From assembly GCA_028285085.1 (NCBI GenBank), contig JANQQI010000048.1:1-34721 (forward strand): a stretch of 34,721 bases of DNA, written 5' to 3'. The position numbers and the translations under genes are program-made. Source of the stretch: Saprospiraceae bacterium (lineage in GTDB: Bacteria; Bacteroidota; Bacteroidia; Chitinophagales; Saprospiraceae). The notes beneath the pieces are model-generated. The model had not been told where the DNA came from. It was given only the letters and a program-made list of their open reading frames with translations, and ran no database searches. Below, piece by piece: positions 1 through 6,701 of the stretch; the first letter of the stretch is position 1, and every line of letters starts with the position of its first letter.

Positions 1-314
1 GTTCCGAGGTCCCTGACGCACAAATCGTGCAGGGCCTTGGCTTACATCCTTCACAGATGGGCCTCGCGCCGCAAGGTGGTAAAATGGGGGCTGGCTCCGG
101 ATCGGATCAGCGCGAGAGCTTCAATACCGGCATCTCGCTCAACACACTGGAGCAGGACATCATCCTGGAACCACTTAACGACATCGCCCGCTTCAACGCC
201 CGCGTCGATCCCGACTGGGACATCACCTTTTTTATGGACCACACCCCGCACACCACCACAAACCAGCAAGAGGATGGGCTGCAGCGCACGGGGACCAATA
301 TCACGACCGAATGA
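1..314 (+). CDS. Phage portal-like protein, C-terminal end (partial)
   Basis: This is the open end of a gene that starts left of the window; the reading frame begins at base 3 and stops at 312-314. The visible roughly 103 residues include a 'LHPSQMG' stretch, a glycine-rich 'GGKMGAGSGSDQRE' stretch, and then an amphipathic segment with 'LEPLNDIARFN'. A 'GSGSDxRE' motif near the C-terminus resembles the ends of portal-like proteins in Bacteroidota phages, but I recognise this from memory and the fragment is short. It overlaps the next gene by four bases (ATGA), implying translational coupling within the phage structural operon. It could instead be another head protein. Confidence 0.45.
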   Translation, partial: SEVPDAQIVQGLGLHPSQMGLAPQGGKMGAGSGSDQRESFNTGISLNTLEQDIILEPLNDIARFNARVDPDWDITFFMDHTPHTTTNQQEDGLQRTGTNITTE

Positions 315-1303
315 GTTATCTCTTTACCGACATCGAGGAACTGAAGCAGTACGTCGGTGGCGGCGCCAATCTCAGCCTGGAGATGGCCAGCCTCGATCCC
401 ATCCAGTTGCAAGCCGCTCAGAATCATATCTGGCCTTGGCTCGGCGAGGACCTCTGGCAGGCGCTCGTGAATGACTTTAACTCGCCCTCAGCGGCGCAGG
501 CCGCGCTGCTGCCACATGTGCAGCGGGCTCTGGGCTTTCTGACGCTTTACGAATACGCGCAGATCGGTGGGATACAGCTCTCGGAGGCCGGCTTCTTCCG
601 TATCGAGAATGACCACCAGCGCTCGGCCTACAAATACCAGGAAAACCAATACCGTCGCTGGATGCTCGAATCGGGCTACGAAAATTTGGAGGTGCTTCTG
701 CGCTTCCTGACCAAGCAAGCCGATGACTATCCGCTCTGGAAAGACAACCCGGCCTATCTGCGCCAGCATGAGTCGCTGCTGCGCTACGCCTCGGAATTTC
801 GGGATGCCTACAGCCAGTACCTCTCGCGCTACACCTTTGAGCTACTGCGGCCGCTGGTGCTCGATGTGGAGGCCTTTGCGGTGATCTCGGCTATCGGGGA
901 GCCGCTCTATCTGTATCTGCTGGAGCAGCGGCGTCTCGATCAGCTTAGCGATAAGGAGCAAACGGTCATCCGACTACTGCAGCGAGCCATTGCCAACTTT
1001 ACGGTGGAGGAAGGCCTGCAGCGCAACTGGGTGCGGCTGGAAGGCCGGGCCGTGGTGCAGACGGAACATTTGGAGCCGCAGAGCTACACCAAGGCCAGCG
1101 TGGCCACGATGGCTGCTACGGCTACGAAGGCCCGCCACCACGATGCCTGGGGTAATCGCCATCTGGCACGGGCCGAATCTTATCTAAAGCAGCAGGTGGA
1201 GGATTTTCCACTTTACGGGGCTTTCCCGGAGAGCCAGGCGGCGACCACGGAGCCGGAAGCGACAAGCACTTCGACGACCCGCCGCAAAATCTTCAGACTT
1301 TAA
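311..1303 (+). CDS. DUF6712-like phage structural protein (probable head-tail connector)
   Basis: This 330-residue soluble protein starts with 'MSYLFTDIEELKQYVGGGAN' and has no signal peptide or membrane segment. The N-terminal part contains 'LGEDLWQALVNDF', a pattern I associate with DUF6712-type proteins encoded between portal and tail genes of Bacteroidota prophages. The middle is strongly helical, and the C-terminal 25 residues are a low-complexity Thr/Ser/Ala tail. The start codon overlaps the stop of the portal-like gene, and the next gene follows after 22 bp, so it sits in the structural operon. A role as a connector or neck component is inferred from position and not shown by a catalytic motif. 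The base composition is GC-rich, like the tape-measure gene and unlike the cargo genes. Confidence 0.5.
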   Translation: MSYLFTDIEELKQYVGGGANLSLEMASLDPIQLQAAQNHIWPWLGEDLWQALVNDFNSPSAAQAALLPHVQRALGFLTLYEYAQIGGIQLSEAGFFRIENDHQRSAYKYQENQYRRWMLESGYENLEVLLRFLTKQADDYPLWKDNPAYLRQHESLLRYASEFRDAYSQYLSRYTFELLRPLVLDVEAFAVISAIGEPLYLYLLEQRRLDQLSDKEQTVIRLLQRAIANFTVEEGLQRNWVRLEGRAVVQTEHLEPQSYTKASVATMAATATKARHHDAWGNRHLARAESYLKQQVEDFPLYGAFPESQAATTEPEATSTSTTRRKIFRL

Positions 1304-1325
1304 TTTTTCAAAATTCAATAATACT

Positions 1326-3797
1326 ATGAACCGCTATTTTTTCCTTTTCATTTTCCTCTTCATTAGCATTTCGAGCCAGGCTCAGCGTCGAACTTTACTG
1401 ACCGATCGAGCGATTATCCGAGGTAAGCTGCAGCTGGCTGGTATGCAGATTGATTCAATCAGTACCGACTCCAATTTTGTTAATCCTTCTCACCAAAAGC
1501 TGCCCACGCAAAAAGCCGTTGAGCAACGGATCCAACTGCATCGAGAGCGCAGCCGGCATATTGAGTTCTACGGAGCAGGCCTTGATGATGGGATCGATGA
1601 TAGTGCCACATTGGGAAATCTTAGTGGCAATCAAACCATCCTGGTCAATGGCCAACTGGATATCAACGCTGATGTTACCTTGGGAGCTTCACTTGATTTT
1701 AGTGAAGGCGGCTCACTCCATTTGGCAGATAATGTAACGGTGACCATTGCCGTGCCTTTTATCCCTGCAGAGAATATTTTCCAAGGGAATGCCTTGGTCA
1801 AACTTGATGTAGGCCTGGAAGCCATTAACGTTAAATGGTTTGGAGCTACCGGGGATGGGATGACGGATGATGCAGATGCCATCCAGCGAGCCATAGATGC
1901 TTGCCTCTATGGGAATAGAATGAATAAGCTCATTTATCTGCCGGCCGGTGACTACCGAATCACGAAACCCTTACACCTTGGCTACGGTAATGCTTTTCGT
2001 ACGATCTCGTTGGTGGGCGCCGGTGTGGCTTATCGCAGCGAAGCTTCCTTTGGAGGGACGACGATCATCGCAGATTTTGCGCAAGGCATGGCGGTGAATA
2101 TCCAGGGCTTGCGTAATGCGACCATTAAGGATTTATCAATCACCGGGCAGAATGCGATTGAGAATCCTACCGGCTGGGCGATGCAGGATCCTGCTAACTG
2201 GATTGATCCCACTTTGCCAGCTGATGCAAATAGCCAGTTTGCGCCCTACAGCGCCATCACCGTGGACGCCTACGCGGGGAGTCGGCCGGCCATTTCCTAT
2301 CCCAATGTGGCTTACCCCTTTTACGCGGAGAATGGGAATCAGTACAATAAGTATTTTACCTCCGTGGTCACCATCGAGAATGTGTACATCGATCGCTTCA
2401 TCAATGGGGTCAGTGTGCAACCCTGTAACGCCGATGGCAATGGCGATTTTGTCCGCATCGATAAGGTCGGGATTGAACGCTGTTTGAATGCGATCAGCAT
2501 CGGTAACTCTCAAAGCCGTAATCTCAATGTGTCCAATAGTCAGCTGAGGGCGCATACCAATATCACAACGAGTGATCATGGAAAACAGGTAGGCCGTGTT
2601 GACCTGGTGCAGAATGTACACTTTACTGGCTATCAAGCTTTCCGGATCACCAATACGGCTGTCAGTGGACCGCTGCTGGTCGAATCCTCCTACGGTGAGG
2701 TACTTGGGCGTATCGGTCAGATTGGGAGTAATTCCTCTAACAACGGCTCCGTCTACTTTGTATCCTGTCATTGGCAGTTTGATGGCTTCAATAATCATTA
2801 CATGATTGATATGATCGATATTGATCACAAGGCCAGCACATACTTCCAGGGGAATTTATTTACCGGGATGAAGTGGTATACTGTCGACAACACCTCAAAT
2901 GCACATGTGGCTTTTGTAGACTGTAATTTCTTTGGCCGGCCAGCTTCCTGTGAGCCGGCCAGCGAAGATGTAGAAGACGAGGCGCACGAGTATTTTTATA
3001 AGTACAATGCCTTCGTCTGGGGCAAGAACCCGGAGACGATCAGTATAGAGCGCAGTAAGCGCAGCTCCTCGCCGAGTTATAGTGGGCAGACTGAGCCATT
3101 TGGAAAAGGGACCAATCTGATCTTCAGCCATCCGCAGTATCTCACGCACTGGGATGATGACTTGAAATACCTGGACGATAATACGGCGCATCAGATCTCC
3201 CTGAAGTATCATGGCCGCATCCGCTATTTTCAACCCGCTGGACAAAGCGCTGTTCTGAATCAAAGGGTATTGACTTTCAACCTGCCGGAGGCCAACAACT
3301 ATGGCTACGGAATCGGGACGACTTACACTAGCCCAGATGGATCCATCTTCCTAGTTGATTCAATAGATGGAACGGCCATGTGGGCCAAGCTGATGAATAA
3401 CTATCTGGCGGATAGCAATGGAGACTTTGTCAGCTATACCAATGGGACCCCGAATTTGAGTCTGACCGGGAAGCTATACAGTCCTAATAAACTGGTGATG
3501 CCGAGAAATATCATTGGTGACTTCACGCAGGGCAGTGACCAGGTGACAAACTTACGCTACGCTGACACTGGGGCCGCGGCTAGTGATTTCATTCGCCCCT
3601 CAACACCGCTTTTCTATCTCAACGATGTCGTTCGTGATCAGGATGAATACCTCAGCTCGGATTGTTACATCCTATCTGCTAGCGGGACTTCGCTGACGCT
3701 TAAAACTAATGCTCGTCTGACGGGGACATTTCCACTAATGACTGCCTGGGCGACGGGTAAGGAGATTTTGTATTATTTGATATCGTTGGTTAACTGA
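1326..3797 (+). CDS. Beta-helix tail-spike-like protein with signal peptide (pectate lyase 3 superfamily)
   Basis: This 823-residue protein has three visible parts. Residues 1-19 form a hydrophobic signal-peptide-like segment ending in 'SSQAQ'. Residues 45-70 include 'LPTQKAVEQRI', close to the 'LPTxKAVxxYV' motif of phage tail-fibre N-termini. From about residue 168 comes the 'VKWFGATGDGMTDDADAIQ' signature of the pectate-lyase-3 / GH28-like right-handed beta-helix, followed by 'IYLPAGDYRI'. Such domains form trimeric depolymerising tail spikes. The C-terminal 200 residues are beta-rich and of no family I recognise. Its position right after the connector gene supports a phage adhesin or depolymerase. 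A Sec signal peptide is odd for an intracellularly assembled virion part. The alternative is a secreted polysaccharide-degrading enzyme carried as cargo. Confidence 0.65.
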   Translation: MNRYFFLFIFLFISISSQAQRRTLLTDRAIIRGKLQLAGMQIDSISTDSNFVNPSHQKLPTQKAVEQRIQLHRERSRHIEFYGAGLDDGIDDSATLGNLSGNQTILVNGQLDINADVTLGASLDFSEGGSLHLADNVTVTIAVPFIPAENIFQGNALVKLDVGLEAINVKWFGATGDGMTDDADAIQRAIDACLYGNRMNKLIYLPAGDYRITKPLHLGYGNAFRTISLVGAGVAYRSEASFGGTTIIADFAQGMAVNIQGLRNATIKDLSITGQNAIENPTGWAMQDPANWIDPTLPADANSQFAPYSAITVDAYAGSRPAISYPNVAYPFYAENGNQYNKYFTSVVTIENVYIDRFINGVSVQPCNADGNGDFVRIDKVGIERCLNAISIGNSQSRNLNVSNSQLRAHTNITTSDHGKQVGRVDLVQNVHFTGYQAFRITNTAVSGPLLVESSYGEVLGRIGQIGSNSSNNGSVYFVSCHWQFDGFNNHYMIDMIDIDHKASTYFQGNLFTGMKWYTVDNTSNAHVAFVDCNFFGRPASCEPASEDVEDEAHEYFYKYNAFVWGKNPETISIERSKRSSSPSYSGQTEPFGKGTNLIFSHPQYLTHWDDDLKYLDDNTAHQISLKYHGRIRYFQPAGQSAVLNQRVLTFNLPEANNYGYGIGTTYTSPDGSIFLVDSIDGTAMWAKLMNNYLADSNGDFVSYTNGTPNLSLTGKLYSPNKLVMPRNIIGDFTQGSDQVTNLRYADTGAAASDFIRPSTPLFYLNDVVRDQDEYLSSDCYILSASGTSLTLKTNARLTGTFPLMTAWATGKEILYYLISLVN

Positions 3798-3820
3798 TGT
3801 ACTTCTTTCATTCTTTATTT

Positions 3821-3872
3821 TAAAGATATTTTTTGTTTTCCTTGATTTGTCTTTATTTTAATTATATCTTTA
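3821..3872 (+). promoter_or_regulatory. Promoter with 9-bp inverted repeat upstream of the PadR gene
   Basis: TTG at 3842-3844 is followed after exactly 20 bp by TATCTTTA at 3865-3872, one base off the Bacteroidota -7 consensus TAnnTTTG. The -7 element is inside the right arm of a perfect 9-bp inverted repeat (TAAAGATAT 3821-3829, ATATCTTTA 3864-3872). PadR proteins bind dyads and often repress their own promoters, so autoregulation is plausible. The 34-bp spacer is long for a single dimer site. Confidence 0.45.
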
Positions 3873-3904
3873 TACTAATGGCAAAGCAGTAAGAAAAAAA
3901 AATT

Positions 3905-4210
3905 ATGATAAGATTAACTATGCCACAGGTATACGTATTATCGTCCCTGGAAGGCCAAGACCGATATGGTCTCGAAATCATAAAAGCGGTGAAAAAAATC
4001 GCCGGTCAAAAATTAATATTAGGCAGCCTCTACAATATTCTCAGTAAGCTGGAGCGCGATGATCTGATTGAAGGTTACTGGCGGGATGGAGAGACAGAGG
4101 ATAGAGGAGGACACCGAAGGAAGTACTATAAAATAACGGCAGCTGGAGAAAGGACTATGGATGAAGTTCGTGGAGGATTGGGGAGAATGTGGGGGATGGC
4201 GTTTGGGTGA
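3905..4210 (+). CDS. PadR-family transcriptional regulator
   Basis: This 101-residue winged-helix DNA-binding protein carries the PadR core: an N-terminal helix with 'YGLEIIKAVKK', the recognition-helix region 'LGSLYNILSKLERDDLI', and the wing 'GHRRKYYKITAAGERTM'. It is a short PadR form lacking the C-terminal helical dimerisation domain of PadR-s2 proteins. PadR regulators usually repress an adjacent membrane-protein or transporter gene. Here two small membrane-protein genes follow, beginning 35 bp after its stop, and are the obvious candidate targets. The ATG at 3905 is preceded by an A-rich stretch and no Shine-Dalgarno, which is common in Bacteroidota. A probable promoter overlapping a dyad lies about 35 bp upstream. 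It is not a phage structural gene, so it marks the left edge of the cargo block. Confidence 0.9.
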   Translation: MIRLTMPQVYVLSSLEGQDRYGLEIIKAVKKIAGQKLILGSLYNILSKLERDDLIEGYWRDGETEDRGGHRRKYYKITAAGERTMDEVRGGLGRMWGMAFG

Positions 4211-4245
4211 TTTTGCAATTTTGAAAACTTATAATTTGTTAGTTC

Positions 4246-4698
4246 ATGAAAAACTTTAAGATACTAACATTACTTGTGCTTACTATATATTGGATGATTG
4301 CAAGTTATGAACTTCTTGGTAAGGACGATTTACATTGGGGAGAATCCGTTTCATTGATAATAGGTGCAGTAGTTATTCTGACTGGCTTACTTGAGATAGT
4401 AATAACTGAAAATAGACATGGTTTTTCTTTTAAGACTTATTCAAAGAAGCTTAATTCATTTCAAATTACCTTTTCTCAAAGGATTAGATTAAATCTTATC
4501 CAAAGAATTTTGTCTAAGGAGCGATATGAAGAAACTATAAGTAATTTGGCAGACTTAAAATACGAATTACGACAAGAAGGTGTTAATGAGTCAGAAATCA
4601 AAAAGCGAATATTCAAAGAAAAGAGGGATATTATTCTGTATGCCCTTTTAGACAAAATTCGTGGAATGTTTAGAGGACAAAAGAAAATCCAGGATTAA
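4246..4698 (+). CDS. Small membrane protein of unknown function
   Basis: I do not recognise this 150-residue protein. It has two predicted membrane segments (about residues 4-23 and 33-53) followed by a roughly 95-residue charged, helical cytoplasmic tail that includes 'ERYEETISNLADLKYELRQE'. It is AT-rich compared with the phage structural genes and lies 35 bp after the PadR gene, with the next membrane-protein gene 15 bp downstream, so the three probably form an operon. PadR regulators are often paired with membrane proteins carrying short helical cytoplasmic domains (HAAS-type), but I cannot assign that domain here. The function is unknown, and control by the adjacent PadR is inferred from position only. 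Confidence 0.7.
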   Translation: MKNFKILTLLVLTIYWMIASYELLGKDDLHWGESVSLIIGAVVILTGLLEIVITENRHGFSFKTYSKKLNSFQITFSQRIRLNLIQRILSKERYEETISNLADLKYELRQEGVNESEIKKRIFKEKRDIILYALLDKIRGMFRGQKKIQD

Positions 4699-4713
4699 TT
4701 CTAACCGATTATC

Positions 4714-5181
4714 ATGCAAAAGTTGAAAAAAGTATGGGCATCAATTAAAGAGGTATTTCTACTCACTTTGGCTTTTTTATTGGGTTGCTTTGCATTCAAG
4801 AAGAAAGGATATATAGATGGAGGATTTTTTTGGTGTATATCTTTTTTTTTTAATGCGGAGATCAGAAATCAGATATTAAAGACTACTGCAAGCATTACCA
4901 CGACGATCCAGTTATATTTTCAAATCTTCATTTTCCCACCTTTCAAATACACCTTTGACGTTTTCCGAATTCTCATTTCCCGGCCTTACTTGGTTTTCAT
5001 CTCAGCAGCCCGCTACGAGGAAATACAAGGAGATTTAAATGAGATGGCGACTATTATGGAGCGCACTGGCTTATCGCGTTTTCAGGTTAATGGCATTCTC
5101 TTTTTGCAGAAAGTATCTATCCTGGCTAATCTCTCCGCCATCAAAGTCCGCGATGCGATGCGGAAGGAGCGAGTGAAGTAG
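4714..5181 (+). CDS. Small membrane protein of unknown function, with a T10 tract
   Basis: I do not recognise this 155-residue protein. It has a hydrophobic segment at about residues 13-28, a second aromatic-rich hydrophobic stretch at about 35-48, and a hydrophobic patch around residues 65-95. It ends in a soluble helical tail with 'DLNEMATIMERTGLSRFQVN'. It follows the previous membrane-protein gene by 15 bp and probably belongs to the PadR operon. A run of ten T residues (4842-4851) encodes 'SFFF' and would shift the frame if it slipped. Base composition changes within the gene: the first 180 bp are very AT-rich and the remainder clearly less so, suggesting a mosaic origin. Confidence 0.65.
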   Translation: MQKLKKVWASIKEVFLLTLAFLLGCFAFKKKGYIDGGFFWCISFFFNAEIRNQILKTTASITTTIQLYFQIFIFPPFKYTFDVFRILISRPYLVFISAARYEEIQGDLNEMATIMERTGLSRFQVNGILFLQKVSILANLSAIKVRDAMRKERVK

Positions 5182-5199
5182 ATTTTCATTATAATCAAT

Positions 5200-5229
5200 T
5201 TGAAACTATGTTGTTGTAAATTATCTTAG
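5200..5229 (+). promoter_or_regulatory. Probable promoter of the 295-residue protein gene
   Basis: TTG at 5200-5202, a 19-bp spacer, then TATCTTAG at 5222-5229, seven of eight positions close to the Bacteroidota TAnnTTTG element allowing one mismatch. It sits 29 bp before the ATG at 5258. The leader contains TACTAACCCTA (5236-5246), an 11-mer also found at 10206-10216 just before another cargo gene. Confidence 0.4.
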
Positions 5230-5257
5230 GGGTATTACTAACCCTAAGCTTACGACT

Positions 5258-6145
5258 ATGTTTGACTTCCTACGTCGACTATTTGGCCTAAAAAAGTCAA
5301 AAGAAAAGAAAGTCCTTGTACCCCATGAGGATTACAAAAGCAAAGAATTTTCAGATTCTGAAAAAAGTAAATTTCATAATCCAGAGTTCTCTCAACTCGT
5401 CCCCCCCGATCCTAAGACTGCAAAGGAAAGCGAAATACTACGCTTCATTAAAAATGCCAGTATCGCTGAAGTAGAGAGCTGGTTCTACGGGCATAAACAA
5501 AAAGGACATAACTTTTTTGATTCTATCTACTATGCTGCTCTGGATAAGATTGCATCTAAGGAAGATGAGTTTTATTTGGAACAGCTGAAGGGTATGACAG
5601 CAGAAGAAGTTAAGGCACTTTATCGTGAAGAAAGGCGAGAAGGAGTATATTTTTCTGACACTGTTTACCAGATAATAATGGACATTATTAATTCAGAAAA
5701 ATACCAGAAGAAGTGGGAAATTGATTTGAATACCATATCCTCCCAAAGGGTATTGACCTGGTACTTAAAAATAGCTGATTCCGAAGCATTTGACTATATC
5801 CCAGACGAATTGGAGCGTATTGCCAAAACAAAGATTGAAACTTTATTTAAAGATGAAAAACTATCTATCCCTTACCAAGTAAAACTACTGCACTATTCCC
5901 AACATTATGCCTCAATGGAAGTCACTCAAACCGAAGAGTATTTGAATTTAATTCAGTCTGCGGTCAAAGAAAATAAATTAGATAAGTTGAATAGTATGTA
6001 CCTAAGAAAGATAGGAGAAAAAGCGGAAGCTTTAGGTGACCTTCCAAGAGCAGTTACGTTTTATGAAATTGCTCTATCCGTAAATTCAAAAGTTGGTGTC
6101 AAGAAAAAACTAAAGAAGCTGAAAGATGTCCTGGATAAAGATTAG
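5258..6145 (+). CDS. Soluble helical protein of unknown function, TPR-like C-terminus
   Basis: This 295-residue cytoplasmic protein has no signal peptide or membrane segment. The N-terminus is basic ('LRRLFGLKKSKEKK'). The middle contains two related helical blocks around 'IAEVESWFYGHKQKGHNFFD' and 'TAEEVKALYREERREGVYFSD', each followed by an 'IYYAALDKI' or 'VYQIIMDII' helix. They look like an internal duplication about 50 residues apart. The C-terminal 50 residues ('EKAEALGDLPRAVTFYEIAL') match a tetratricopeptide-like helix pair. The gene is AT-rich like its left neighbours and has its own probable promoter. The family is not recognised; a role in protein-protein contacts is the most that can be inferred. 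Confidence 0.7.
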   Translation: MFDFLRRLFGLKKSKEKKVLVPHEDYKSKEFSDSEKSKFHNPEFSQLVPPDPKTAKESEILRFIKNASIAEVESWFYGHKQKGHNFFDSIYYAALDKIASKEDEFYLEQLKGMTAEEVKALYREERREGVYFSDTVYQIIMDIINSEKYQKKWEIDLNTISSQRVLTWYLKIADSEAFDYIPDELERIAKTKIETLFKDEKLSIPYQVKLLHYSQHYASMEVTQTEEYLNLIQSAVKENKLDKLNSMYLRKIGEKAEALGDLPRAVTFYEIALSVNSKVGVKKKLKKLKDVLDKD

Positions 6146-6196
6146 TATCATCGACCAGTTTTGAACAATAATGAAACTGGATAGGACCTGCCCCTC

Positions 6197-6227
6197 TTGG
6201 CTTTCGGAGAAATTTCCCTTATCTTTG
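6197..6227 (+). promoter_or_regulatory. Consensus Bacteroidota promoter for the leader of the first 87-residue protein
   Basis: TTG at 6197-6199, 20 bp, then a perfect TAnnTTTG element (TATCTTTG, 6220-6227). Transcription should begin a few bases later, around 6231-6234, which is where the first arm of the paired leader structure begins. Confidence 0.65.
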
Positions 6228-6232
6228 GAACT

Positions 6233-6402
6233 GAATACGCCAAATTCAAATTTCATATTATGTTAGTTCCACTCCATTTTTCGCAAGTCCGGAAAATAAA
6301 GAAACGAGAAGCCCCTTCCTGTCTTAGCATTGCTAACATAGGTTTGAATATTGGCGTATTCGGGGGGCTTTCTCTATTTTCTAATTTTAAACGAATACGC
6401 CA
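6233..6402 (+). promoter_or_regulatory. 5' leader with mutually exclusive base-paired arms covering a start codon
   Basis: Arm A (GAATACGCCAAATTCAAA, 6233-6250) is complementary to arm B (TTTGAATATTGGCGTATTC, 6343-6361) over 18 bp with a one-base bulge. Arm B is also complementary over 11 bp to arm C (CGAATACGCCA, 6392-6402), whose last base is the A of the ATG at 6402. A:B and B:C cannot form together, and B:C would hide the start codon. A further possible pairing is AGAAGCCCC (6307-6315) with GGGGGGCTTT (6362-6371). This has the layout of a translational switch, but no ligand or family is recognised. An alternative reading is a 129-bp element with terminal inverted repeats (A and B). Confidence 0.5.
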
Positions 6403-6665
6403 TGTCCAATCCAAAATCTCCCCCAAAACCTGAACCGACCCATTTAGAACTCAAAGAGATCTATCAACGTGCCGAAAGGCTCTACCCAAATGACCTTTGT
6501 CCACCAGCTGAGCTGATCAGCGATTTGGGAACGGCCTTGCTTGCGTATATGCAATCCGAGGACTTTCACCGAGACCCCGATCGCGAGTACATCGGGCCAC
6601 GGCTCCTGCATTTTTACAAATACCTGAGCCGGCTCACCAATTTTTGGGAGCAAGAGCGCGCCTGA
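6402..6665 (+). CDS. 87-residue protein of unknown function, paralogue 1
   Basis: The ATG at 6402 is preferred over an in-frame upstream ATG at 6351 because the homologous protein at 8712-8975 has the same 87-residue length and the leader arms end at 6402. The protein is soluble and mostly helical. It shares with its paralogue the motifs 'EIYxRxxxLxPxxLCxPxEL', 'DLxxALxAYxQSxDFH' and 'PDREYIGPRLLHFYxYL', with roughly 60% identity over the last 70 residues by eye. No catalytic motif is evident. Transcription probably starts near 6232 and stops at the hairpin at 6672-6700. It faces the helical-repeat gene convergently. The function is unknown. The strong conservation of 'DREYIGPRLLHFY' suggests a binding surface. 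Confidence 0.8.
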   Translation: MSNPKSPPKPEPTHLELKEIYQRAERLYPNDLCPPAELISDLGTALLAYMQSEDFHRDPDREYIGPRLLHFYKYLSRLTNFWEQERA

Positions 6666-6671
6666 TCTTTC

Positions 6672-6700
6672 AAAGCCCCGTCGCCCGCCGATGGGGCTTT
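6672..6700. terminator. Bidirectional hairpin terminator between convergent genes
   Basis: AAAGCCCCGTCG (6672-6683) pairs with CGATGGGGCTTT (6689-6700): a 12-bp GC-rich stem with one G-U pair and a 5-base loop, with A/T triplets at the stem ends. It lies exactly between the stop codons of the 87-residue gene (+) and the helical-repeat gene (-), so it can end both transcripts. Confidence 0.75.
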
Positions 6701-6701
6701 G

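Noticed and set aside
2136-2828. A 230-residue open frame on the minus strand inside the tail-spike gene
   Set aside because: It is antisense to a well-supported beta-helix gene and has no recognisable family, start context or spacing; long antisense frames are expected in such composition.
4246-5181. Phage holin or lysis cassette for the two small membrane proteins
   Set aside because: Their soluble helical tails of about 60-95 residues are longer than typical holins, no endolysin gene is adjacent, and they follow a PadR regulator.
6233-6361. Integron attC site
   Set aside because: The inverted arms and 129-bp size are suggestive, but there is no GTTRRRY core, no integron integrase and no cassette array.
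6197-6433. A 78-residue open frame overlapping the leader of the first 87-residue gene
   Set aside because: It crosses the promoter, the inverted-repeat arms and the start of the real gene, starts with a non-ATG codon and has no recognisable features.
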